Under the pieces are notes generated by a model that worked only from the letters and a program-made list of their open reading frames with translations, did not search any database and was not told the origin of the DNA. The position numbers and the translations under genes were made by a program. A DNA stretch of 12,106 nt from JALYNX01 sp044867525 (GTDB lineage Bacteria > Actinomycetota > Acidimicrobiia > Spongiisociales > ZC4RG35), in the NCBI GenBank assembly GCA_044867525.1, contig JBIOVB010000034.1, positions 1-12,106 on the forward strand, written 5' to 3'. The number at the start of each line of letters is the position of its first letter. Within the stretch, counting starts at the first letter, position 1. This document shows, one piece after another, positions 1 through 6,820 of the stretch.

Positions 1-1272
1 CTCTGGGTGAGCAATGACCGGGACGAAGTGCTTCAGATCTCGGCCGACGGTGAGATCCTATCGACGCGGCCCGGAGAGCTGAAGGGAGGCGAGGGACTCG
101 GCTATCTATGGGTCAACGACCCCGAGACCGACCTCATCTCAAGCCTCGATGAGGACGGGACGATGGGCGAGATCGTGATTCCGACCGAGGCCGGCCGGGG
201 GACGATGTCGGGGGCGGGAGTGAGACAGGTCGCTGAAGCCGCTGGCAAGCTCTACTTGATGGACGGCGATTACCCCTGGGGAACGAATCTGAGCGTGTAC
301 GACCCCAGCACGGGCGAGCTCGACTCTTTTGCGGAGCTCACCTTCGGGCTGCTCGACCTCACGGAGTCCGATGGGTATCTGTGGGTGACTTCACACACCG
401 ACCATCTGCTGATCAGGGTCGATCCTGGGACCGGAGAGGTGAGGCACTTCCCCTTGCCGGGCAAGGCAGGCGGGGTCCAGGTTGCCGATGGGTCGTTGTG
501 GGTGCTCTTGAATCACCCTGGCGCGTTGGTCCGGGTCGAGCCCGCCGAATTGGTCGAGGCGGCCCCGATCGTCGTCGACAATTGGGATCGATTCCCCCAT
601 CGCCTCATCTGCACCGGCAATCCCGAATCGGGCACACCCACCATCCTCTTCGAGCCCTACGACTGGCTCGACTACGGGTCGTGGTCGGTGATCCAGGCAA
701 GACTGTCGGCGCAGGGATACCTGGCATGTGCCAACGGTTACGTCGAGGGCGAGGCAACTCCAGAACAGCGGACTGCCGATCTCGAAGCGGCACTGGCCGA
801 GGCCGGGGTCAATGGCCCATTCGTTCTGGTCGCCACCGGTGACGGAGTCCACGCCACGCGTCTATTCGCCGACGGCAGAGACGACATCGCTGGAGTGGTC
901 CTGGTCGATCCGTCCCCGATCGGCTTCCAAGAGCTGATGAACGAGTTGCTGCCACCCGATTCCGGAAGGCCGCCTTGGGTCGGGATCGACGCCAGCACCT
1001 CGGCCTCCCTCGACGATTTCGGGGATGCACCATTGACGGTGATCGGTCAGGACCCGGAGGCGGTGTTCGCCAGTGAGCGATTCATCGACAGTGTCGGTTC
1101 CGAAACCGCGGATGCACTGAACGATGCCTGGCAAGCAGGACTCGACTTCTACGCCGGCCTCTCCACCGACTCCCGATCGATGGTGGCCGACGGCACCGGG
1201 ATGCACATGGTGATTTGGGATCTCCCCGACCTTGTGGTCGAGGAGATCCTCGGTGTCATCCAGGCCCAGTAG
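1..1272 (+). CDS. Vgb/YncE-like beta-propeller fused to a degenerate alpha/beta hydrolase domain (5' truncated)
   Basis: The frame is open from base 1, so the true start lies outside the window; the GTG at 7 is only the first start-like codon. Numbering from that GTG, residues 1-190 carry about five blade-like repeats of the form G-x-LW-V followed by a D-x-G-x-G-type turn (YLWVND near 33-38, YLWVTS near 123-128, SLWVLL near 162-167). This is typical of Vgb/YncE/NHL-like propellers. Residues about 195-421 resemble an alpha/beta hydrolase: a strand-turn-helix reading FVLVATGDGVHATRLFA (272-288), a following strand GVVLVDPSP, and a C-terminal GMHMVIWDLP with His400 where the catalytic His is expected. 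Where family members have GHSxGG, this protein reads ATGDGV, so Gly278 sits at the nucleophile Ser position. Hydrolase activity is therefore doubtful; a binding or sensing role is my inference. The gene ends 65 bp before the antiporter, on the same strand. Family assignment is by motif only. Confidence 0.75.
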   Translation, partial: LWVSNDRDEVLQISADGEILSTRPGELKGGEGLGYLWVNDPETDLISSLDEDGTMGEIVIPTEAGRGTMSGAGVRQVAEAAGKLYLMDGDYPWGTNLSVYDPSTGELDSFAELTFGLLDLTESDGYLWVTSHTDHLLIRVDPGTGEVRHFPLPGKAGGVQVADGSLWVLLNHPGALVRVEPAELVEAAPIVVDNWDRFPHRLICTGNPESGTPTILFEPYDWLDYGSWSVIQARLSAQGYLACANGYVEGEATPEQRTADLEAALAEAGVNGPFVLVATGDGVHATRLFADGRDDIAGVVLVDPSPIGFQELMNELLPPDSGRPPWVGIDASTSASLDDFGDAPLTVIGQDPEAVFASERFIDSVGSETADALNDAWQAGLDFYAGLSTDSRSMVADGTGMHMVIWDLPDLVVEEILGVIQAQ

Positions 1273-1337
1273 CAACACTGTCCGGCGCCCGTAGCCGGCC
1301 TGTCCGTATCATCGAGTCCGATGACGAGTGACCAGTC
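1273..1337 (+). other. Short spacer upstream of the antiporter
   Basis: A 65-bp gap between the propeller-hydrolase gene and the antiporter. It includes an ATG at 1321 that opens only a six-codon frame ending in TGA at 1339-1341, overlapping the TTG start. I see no clear promoter or hairpin; the antiporter may be read through from the upstream gene. Confidence 0.4.
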
Positions 1338-2642
1338 TTGAGCGAAGGGGCGGTCGCCGTGGTCGCTCTTTTGGTCATCGGGTGGGCCTTGGTCTCAGGC
1401 GCGCTGGCCCGCAACAACGTGACCGGCCCCATCGTCTTCTCCATAGCCGGGTATCTCTTGGCTAATCCGGACTGGGGCCCGATCGCCATCGACGTGGAGA
1501 CCGCGGGCGTGCACACGCTCGCCGAGGTGACCCTGGCCCTGGTGCTGTTCGCCGATGCGGCACGGGTGAACGTCTCCGAGTTGCGCCACGATCTCTCGCT
1601 TCCGGTGCGGCTCCTAGGGATCGGCCTTCCCCTCACGCTGATCCTTGGGGGGGTGTTGGCATTCCTGCTCTTGGGAGACATCACCTGGGCCCTCGCCGGA
1701 TACGTGGGTGCCACTCTGGCTCCCACCGACGCCGCCCTCAGTGCCCAGGTCATCAGTGACAAGCGGGTGCCGATGAGGCTACGGCGTGCGCTCAATGTGG
1801 AGAGCGGGCTGAACGACGGGATCGCCACCCCCGTGGTCGCGCTGATGATCGCCCTCGCCGCCGGCGAGATGGGGATCGAGGCCGCAGGTGAGCCCATTAC
1901 CGCGAGCACCGCCCTGCTCGACCTGGCTCTGGGCGCCTTGGGTGGTCTCATCTTGGGATTTGGAGGGGCGATCGCCATCAACTTTGCCTCGAGGCGGGGG
2001 TGGATGTTGCCTGGCGGGCGGCGGCTCGCCACCCTGGCAGTCGCCATCGCAGCCTTCACGGCAACGGTTGCACTCGGCGGAAACGGGCTGATCGCCGCCT
2101 TCGTGGCCGGCATCGCGTTCGGGGGCGGTCTCAACAAGGAGATCATCGAGGTCGAGCGAGCAGTGCTCCTGCCTGAGCTCGGTGGTGAGCTGTTGGCGCT
2201 CGTCATTTGGTTCCTGTTTGGAGCGACTCTGGTGCCTATCGGTCTCGCACACGCGGACGTCGGCGTGATCGGCTACGCATTGTTGAGCCTCACTCTGATC
2301 CGGATGGTCCCGGTGGCCCTCTCCCTGGTTGGTACAGGCATCCCTCGTGACAGCGTCCTCTTCGTAGGGTGGTTTGGGCCTCGTGGCCTGGCCTCCGTCG
2401 TCTTCGCTCTCCTCGCCCTCGAGGACCTGGGTGAGGGCGCCAACGAAGCGGTCGCTGTGGTCGCGATCACAGTGCTGATCAGTGTCGTCCTCCACGGGGT
2501 GACCGCCGGGCCAGCCGGGCGACGATTCACAGAAGTGGGCCAAGCGGCCGCGGCAGATTCCCAGCCTGTCCTCAGGGCGAGGACCAGTGGGTTTCTCGAC
2601 CGCCCGGGAGTTTCAGGGGAGTCGGCCGAACCAGAGCAATGA
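1338..2642 (+). CDS. CPA1/NhaP-type cation:proton antiporter
   Basis: A 434-residue integral membrane protein with about a dozen hydrophobic segments, the normal size for a CPA1 (Na+/H+ or K+/H+) exchanger. Family landmarks are visible: APTDAA with Thr130-Asp131 in the unwound-helix region, NVESGLNDG with the Asn159-Asp160 ion-binding pair typical of electroneutral NhaP-like members, and GWFGPRGLAS (344-353) with the conserved Arg349. It should exchange a monovalent cation for protons across the cytoplasmic membrane, serving pH or salt homeostasis; the cation cannot be told from sequence. The tail after about residue 395 is short and hydrophilic, without a TrkA-N or USP domain. The start is TTG 1338, the first start codon after an in-frame stop at 1329-1331; the Shine-Dalgarno is weak, so the start is less certain. 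The last 30 bp overlap the 3' end of the opposite-strand VWA gene. Confidence 0.93.
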   Translation: MSEGAVAVVALLVIGWALVSGALARNNVTGPIVFSIAGYLLANPDWGPIAIDVETAGVHTLAEVTLALVLFADAARVNVSELRHDLSLPVRLLGIGLPLTLILGGVLAFLLLGDITWALAGYVGATLAPTDAALSAQVISDKRVPMRLRRALNVESGLNDGIATPVVALMIALAAGEMGIEAAGEPITASTALLDLALGALGGLILGFGGAIAINFASRRGWMLPGGRRLATLAVAIAAFTATVALGGNGLIAAFVAGIAFGGGLNKEIIEVERAVLLPELGGELLALVIWFLFGATLVPIGLAHADVGVIGYALLSLTLIRMVPVALSLVGTGIPRDSVLFVGWFGPRGLASVVFALLALEDLGEGANEAVAVVAITVLISVVLHGVTAGPAGRRFTEVGQAAAADSQPVLRARTSGFLDRPGVSGESAEPEQ

Positions 2643-3593
2643 GCCGAGCCCGGCGACGCTGAGCATGGCGATTGCGATCCCCGTGAACAGGTCTCCCACC
2701 TCGACTTGTTCGGCTTCTACCTGGACCGACCGTCCCAGGTCCTCGTATACCTGATCGAGCTGTTCGGCGGTAGCCGCAGTGAGGCCCTTCCCATCGGTCT
2801 GTCGAGCCAGTTGCTCCAGAGCGGCTTCGTTGACCGGCACCGGAACCGTCGCTCCGAGAGGGTCGACAACCGTGCCCGCGTCAGTCCCGAATGCGATGGT
2901 GTGCACCGGGATCCCAGCCCGACGCGCCGCGGTAGCAGCCTCGTCGTTCGATCGGCCGGTTGTGGTCTCGCCGTCGGAGAGCAACACGATGGTGCCCACC
3001 GCCCCGTCGTCGCCCTCGCTTTCCTCGACCTCGACGCCCGATTCGATGGCTTCGATCCCTAGAAAGACCGCCTCACCGATCGCGGTGCCTTCTCCGAGCC
3101 GGCTCCGAGCGACAGATGCATCGATCACCCGACGCACCGCCTCGAGACGTGGCGTTGGGGCAATGAGCTGGCGGGCCGTGCCATCGAAACCGATCACGCC
3201 CACCGCCACTCCGTCAGGCACGGTGTCGAGAAAGGCACCGGCAGCTTCTCGCGCCGCGTCGACCCGGGATGGCGCCACGTCCTCGGCCTCCATCGAGATC
3301 GAGGTGTCGATAGCGAGAACCACCACTTGTCGCGACTCCCTGGTCTCCCCGGCAATGACCGGGCGGGCGAAGGCAACTGTTGCCACGACAACCGCCAGTA
3401 GGAGGCCGAGGGCGGTGAGGTGGCGGCGCCAGCCCGGGCGGTCGGGCGCAACGTCATCGAGCAGCTCGATCGTGGTGAAGCGCAATGCATAACGCCGGCG
3501 GCGGGCCTGGACCACGAGGTAGCCAAGCGCCAACGCCACTGGGAGGCCGAGCAGGACAAGTCGCTCCGGGGCCAGGAAGCCGAAGTCGGTCAT
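2613..3593 (-). CDS. BatA-like von Willebrand factor A membrane protein
   Basis: 326 residues from ATG 3593. An N-terminal hydrophobic segment (about 10-28), a basic stretch (RRRR at 31-34) and a second hydrophobic segment (about 61-80) match the BatA N-terminal layout. A VWA domain follows with an intact MIDAS metal site: DTSIS at 96-100 (Asp96, Ser98, Ser100), Thr170 in GEGTAIGEA, and Asp207 in LLSDGET. A last hydrophobic helix (about 302-322) ends almost at the C-terminus, so the VWA domain lies between membrane segments, probably on the outer face. The start is chosen because ATG 3593-3591 overlaps the TGA of the DUF58 gene (ATGA) and has GGAAGG 8 nt upstream; the open frame continuing to 3926 is shadow. 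As the last gene of the cluster it is the likely partner of MoxR and DUF58. BatB, BatD and a Bat-type TPR protein are absent here, so the precise role is unknown. Confidence 0.9.
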   Translation of the reverse strand: MTDFGFLAPERLVLLGLPVALALGYLVVQARRRRYALRFTTIELLDDVAPDRPGWRRHLTALGLLLAVVVATVAFARPVIAGETRESRQVVVLAIDTSISMEAEDVAPSRVDAAREAAGAFLDTVPDGVAVGVIGFDGTARQLIAPTPRLEAVRRVIDASVARSRLGEGTAIGEAVFLGIEAIESGVEVEESEGDDGAVGTIVLLSDGETTTGRSNDEAATAARRAGIPVHTIAFGTDAGTVVDPLGATVPVPVNEAALEQLARQTDGKGLTAATAEQLDQVYEDLGRSVQVEAEQVEVGDLFTGIAIAMLSVAGLGSLLWFGRLP

Positions 3594-4558
3594 CGCATCG
3601 ACCTTCCGGCCGACATCAGCCGTGCCCTCCTGCCCGAGACGAATCTCACGAAGTCGAGCACCCAATCGCGATCGGTCCGCAGGGCAAGATGGTCTGCACC
3701 ACAGGCTTTGAGCCGCGAAGCCACTTCCAGCCGCCGCTGCTCGGACACCTCTCGGTATCGCCGCCGCACATCGTGCTTCGATGTGTCGAGCAGCCGACGG
3801 CGGCCGGTCTCGGGGTCGACGAGCGACACCAGCCCGACGTCGGGCAGTTCCAACTCGCGGCGGTCGATGACCTCCACGGCGATCACCTCGTGACGCCGGG
3901 ACAGGGCCCGCAGCGGCCTCTCCCACTCTGGTTCCCCCAGGAAGTCGGATATGACTACAGCCATCCCCCGTCGGCGGGCGGTACGTCCCACCATGTCAAG
4001 CGCACCTCCCAGGTCCCCCTCTTCTCCATCGACCGGTGCGGTCAGGAGCGCCGCCATGATGGCTCCGGCATGTGACGAGCCGCCCCGCGCCGGGAGCATC
4101 CGGGGGCGCGAGCCCTTGTCATGCGGGGTGGTGGTTATCGCACCCACCCGGTTCCCATGCTTGGTGGCTAGTAAGGCGAAAGCGCCGGCAGCCGACCAGG
4201 CGACCTCGTGTTTGGTGGAAAGCCCGGTTCCGAATCCGAGGCTGGAGGACGTGTCCAGCACCAGCCACACGTCGAGCTCGTGGTCGGCGATCATGTCACG
4301 CACGTGTGGCTCGTGGTTGCGGGCGGTGACAGCCCAGTCGATGTGCCTGGGGTCGTCACCGGGGACGTAGGGGCGAGCCTCGCCACGCTCGGTCCCGTGA
4401 CCGGGAAACAGACCCGCATGGTCGCCCGCGAGGAGGCCGTCGAGGCGGCGGAGCACGGTGAGCCGGAGCCGCTCGATCGACGCCATCGAAGGTGATGTCA
4501 GCCGTGACGGGCGGGGGACTTCCTCCACACCTCGCGGCGGGCCAGTTCTGCGCAGCAT
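3590..4558 (-). CDS. DUF58 family protein with VWA-like fold
   Basis: 322 residues, the usual length of compact soluble DUF58 proteins; I see no membrane segment. The DUF58 signature is clear: ARPYVPGDDPRHIDW at about 61-75, followed by a VWA-like strand and metal-site motif VLDTSSS (100-106; Asp102, Ser104, Ser106). DUF58 genes typically follow moxR, and the products are thought to act with the AAA+ ATPase on membrane or periplasmic complexes; the molecular function is not established. The start at ATG 4558 lies 1 nt after the MoxR stop (TGA-A-ATG), suggesting translational coupling, although Shine-Dalgarno support is poor. An internal Met25 (ATG 4486-4484) would give a protein starting nearer the conserved region and cannot be excluded. 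Its TGA overlaps the ATG of the VWA gene. Confidence 0.92.
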   Translation of the reverse strand: MLRRTGPPRGVEEVPRPSRLTSPSMASIERLRLTVLRRLDGLLAGDHAGLFPGHGTERGEARPYVPGDDPRHIDWAVTARNHEPHVRDMIADHELDVWLVLDTSSSLGFGTGLSTKHEVAWSAAGAFALLATKHGNRVGAITTTPHDKGSRPRMLPARGGSSHAGAIMAALLTAPVDGEEGDLGGALDMVGRTARRRGMAVVISDFLGEPEWERPLRALSRRHEVIAVEVIDRRELELPDVGLVSLVDPETGRRRLLDTSKHDVRRRYREVSEQRRLEVASRLKACGADHLALRTDRDWVLDFVRFVSGRRARLMSAGRSMR

Positions 4559-4559
4559 T

Positions 4560-5600
4560 TCAGACCGCCAATGAGGTTCGATTCCCGACGAGTTGGGACG
4601 ACGACAACCGAGGCGCCGGAACGGTTGTCAACACCTCGACCAGGATCTCGTCGACCGTCACGCCGTCTGCCACCGCGTCGAAGGACGGCACCAACCGGTG
4701 GTTGAGGACGTCGTAGGCGATGTCGTACACGTCCTGTGGGAGGAGATGATCCCTCCCCCGCAACAGAGCGAGGGCCCTCCCGGCGGAGACGAGGCCGATG
4801 CTCGCCCGTGGGCTGGCCCCATATGCCAGCAGCCCATCGATCTTCACCCCGTGCTCTCCGGGACTGCGGGTGGCGAGGACCACCCGGATCGCGTAGTCCT
4901 GCACGGCCCGGTCGACATAGACCTCGGCTGCGGCCCGCTGCAATCCAGCGACGTCCTCGGTGGAGAGGAGAGGCACCGGACTGGCCGGCGTCTGGCTTGC
5001 GCGATCGACGATCTGGTGCTCCTCCTGAGCCGTCGGGTAATCGACCGGGATCCTCATCAGGAACCTGTCTCGCTGAGCCTCCGGTAGTGGATACACCCCC
5101 TCCGACTCGATCGGGTTCTGCGTCGCCAGCACCAGGAACGGCAACGGAAGCGGGTAGGTGGTGCCGCCGATCGAGATTTGACGCTCGGCCATCACCTCGA
5201 GCAGCGCCGACTGGACCTTGGCCGGAGCCCGGTTGATCTCGTCTGCGAGCACGAAGTTGGCGAACACCGGCCCCAGCTCGACATCGAACATCTCGGTCGA
5301 CGGCCGGTAGATGCGGGTGCCGACAATGTCCGAAGGCAGCAAGTCCGGCGTGAATTGGATGCGGGTGAAGGTGCCGCCGAGGGCTTTGGCCAGCGTGGAA
5401 ACGGTCAATGTCTTGCCCAGGCCGGGCACCCCTTCCAGCAGACAGTGGCCACCTGCGAGAAGCGCCACCAGGACCCGCTCCAGGACCCGCTCCTGGCCCA
5501 CTATCACGCTCTGCAGCTGGGACAGGACCTCTCGGAGCTGGATGGTGACCATCCCCGATCGGGGCATTTCCGTTCTGGCTGCGGTGTGGCTGGTCGTCAT
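4560..5600 (-). CDS. MoxR-type AAA+ ATPase
   Basis: 346 residues with the complete MoxR set: Walker A GVPGLGKT (57-64), Walker B VLADEIN (117-123), sensor 1 ATQN (159-162), the LPEAQRDRF segment (172-180) with arginine-finger candidates, and a sensor-2 region GASPRAS (261-267). The length and the lid domain after residue 200 are normal, so the ATPase looks intact. MoxR proteins use ATP hydrolysis in a hexameric ring to help activate or assemble other complexes, usually with VWA-domain partners encoded next door, which is the case here. ATG 5600 overlaps the protease stop (ATGA) and is preceded by a purine-rich stretch (GGGGAGGGAG, 5617-5608) 7 nt upstream. The cytoplasmic location and partnership with the DUF58 and VWA products follow from family knowledge. 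Confidence 0.95.
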   Translation of the reverse strand: MTTSHTAARTEMPRSGMVTIQLREVLSQLQSVIVGQERVLERVLVALLAGGHCLLEGVPGLGKTLTVSTLAKALGGTFTRIQFTPDLLPSDIVGTRIYRPSTEMFDVELGPVFANFVLADEINRAPAKVQSALLEVMAERQISIGGTTYPLPLPFLVLATQNPIESEGVYPLPEAQRDRFLMRIPVDYPTAQEEHQIVDRASQTPASPVPLLSTEDVAGLQRAAAEVYVDRAVQDYAIRVVLATRSPGEHGVKIDGLLAYGASPRASIGLVSAGRALALLRGRDHLLPQDVYDIAYDVLNHRLVPSFDAVADGVTVDEILVEVLTTVPAPRLSSSQLVGNRTSLAV

Positions 5601-6760
5601 GAGCCGTCTCCCTCCCCAGGAACCGGGATCGGCGTCGCCAATAGCTCCTCTAGGAGTTGCAGGAGCTCGGGCGGGATGTCGGCGGCGCCGAACATCTCCT
5701 CGAGCATCTCTTCGAGGCCGGGGAGATTCTCCAAACCCTGTGCGCCTTCGGGGCCGAACAACTCGTCGAGCCCCGGGAGCAGGTCCTCCAGGCCAGGGAC
5801 GAGTTGGTCCAGGCCCGCTGCGCCCTCGGGTGCGGGAATTGTCGGGGCGTCGACGCCACCGTTGGCCTCGACCTCTTCCATCAACGACGCGAAGTCCTCG
5901 ACGGGCACCGCGAACCCCACACCGTCGTTGCCGCCGGACATCGAGGCAATGGCGGTGTTGATCCCGATCACCTTGGCCTCGGCGTCGGCCAATGGTCCCC
6001 CGGAGTTCCCAGGATTGATCGGGGCGTCGGTCTGAATCAGCCCGGTGAGGGTTCCCACCGGGGTTTCCAACTCTCGGTCGAGGCCGGAGATGATCCCCGC
6101 CGTGACCGACTGCTGGAAGCCGAACGGGCTTCCCAATGCGATCGCCGGCTCACCGACTTCGACCGTGCCCGGCTCGGCAATGGTCGCTGCCACCAGGCCG
6201 TCGGCGCCGTCCAGCGCCACGATGGCGAGATCCCGCTCCGGAGCCCTGGCCACCACCCGGCCGTTGAATGTGCGGTCGTCGGCAGTGCGCACCGAGACCT
6301 CGTCTGAGAAGGAGACCACGTGATGAGCGGTGAGGATCAGGCCTGATGTGTCATAGATCACTCCCGAGCCGACTCCCCCACCTGCCTCCAGGCCACCGAG
6401 GACCTCGATATGGACTACGGCCGGGCCCAGGGCGGAGGCCGCTGCGGAAGGGCTTCCCCCTTCTGCCTCACCGCCTGCAACGGTCGGAGTAGTCACCGGT
6501 TCGTCGCCTTGCAGCATCCAGAGTGCGAACGCGACCAAGGCGAGGGCAATCGTCCCACCGCCCAGGGCCCAGACCCATCCCCTGCGGTGCTTGGGCTCGG
6601 TGGTTACCGGGACTTTGACCGCTGGAGCCGGAGCGACCGTCGAATCCGCTGTTCCCGGGGCGGCGGTCGATATCAGATCGGCAACCGGCGGTGACGCCGG
6701 AAGGTCACGCCACGATCGACGGCGGCGAGCCTTTGGCGGGCTGGGATCGAGCTGGGTCAA
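5597..6760 (-). CDS. Membrane-anchored HtrA/DegP-like (S1C) serine protease lacking PDZ, with Gly-Leu-acidic repeat tail
   Basis: 387 residues from TTG 6760; numbering below is from an alternative in-frame GTG at 6793 (398 residues). A Pro/Ala-rich N-terminus with RRRR (24-27) precedes a single transmembrane helix (about 72-94), so the protease domain (about 115-310) should face the envelope. The triad is intact: His158 in LTAHHVV, Asp188 in ERDLAIV, Ser264 in GNSGGP; FAVPV (294-298) closes the barrel as in DegP/PepD. HtrA proteases usually add one or two PDZ domains. Here residues about 327-388 instead form a repeat tail: GLDQLVP, GLEDLLP, GLDELFG, GLENLP, GLEEMLEEMFG, then an acidic Leu-rich stretch. 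TTG 6760 is preferred because GGAGG lies exactly 5 nt upstream, whereas GTG 6793 has no good ribosome site. The gene follows the two-component pair, as pepD follows mprAB in mycobacteria, and overlaps moxR by ATGA. Confidence 0.9.
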   Translation of the reverse strand: MTQLDPSPPKARRRRSWRDLPASPPVADLISTAAPGTADSTVAPAPAVKVPVTTEPKHRRGWVWALGGGTIALALVAFALWMLQGDEPVTTPTVAGGEAEGGSPSAAASALGPAVVHIEVLGGLEAGGGVGSGVIYDTSGLILTAHHVVSFSDEVSVRTADDRTFNGRVVARAPERDLAIVALDGADGLVAATIAEPGTVEVGEPAIALGSPFGFQQSVTAGIISGLDRELETPVGTLTGLIQTDAPINPGNSGGPLADAEAKVIGINTAIASMSGGNDGVGFAVPVEDFASLMEEVEANGGVDAPTIPAPEGAAGLDQLVPGLEDLLPGLDELFGPEGAQGLENLPGLEEMLEEMFGAADIPPELLQLLEELLATPIPVPGEGDGS

Positions 6761-6765
6761 CGGAA

Positions 6766-6770
6766 CCTCC
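6766..6770 (-). promoter_or_regulatory. Shine-Dalgarno site deciding the protease start
   Basis: The minus strand reads GGAGG, then TTCCG, then TTG (6760-6758). This ideal spacing favours the TTG over the upstream GTG at 6793 as translation start. If the TTG is used, the spacer after the kinase gene is 60 nt instead of 27 nt. Confidence 0.6.
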
Positions 6771-6820
6771 GGTGTTCGGGCAAACGGCGACACCGTAAGG
6801 AACCCGCTTTAAAAGGGCCG

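Noticed and set aside
1321..1341. ATG mini-frame before the antiporter as leader peptide
   Set aside because: Only six codons, no ribosome site and no attenuator structure; probably chance.
1256..2206. Long leftward open frame (316 codons) opposite the antiporter
   Set aside because: Its product is a Ser/Arg/Pro/Ala-rich composition without domains, as expected from the complement of a GC-rich gene; the antiporter on the other strand has full family motifs.
1779..2543. Second leftward frame (254 codons) opposite the antiporter
   Set aside because: Gln/Asp/His-rich shadow with no recognisable domain.
2779..3492. Rightward frame (237 codons) opposite the VWA gene
   Set aside because: Ser/Thr/Arg-rich shadow; the VWA protein on the minus strand keeps its complete metal-binding motif.
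3594..3926. N-terminal extension of the VWA frame
   Set aside because: It lies within the DUF58 coding region and is Arg/Ala-rich nonsense; ATG 3593 has GGAAGG and an ATGA overlap.
5178..6035. Rightward frame (285 codons) across the MoxR and protease genes
   Set aside because: Shadow crossing two well-supported genes, with no domain.
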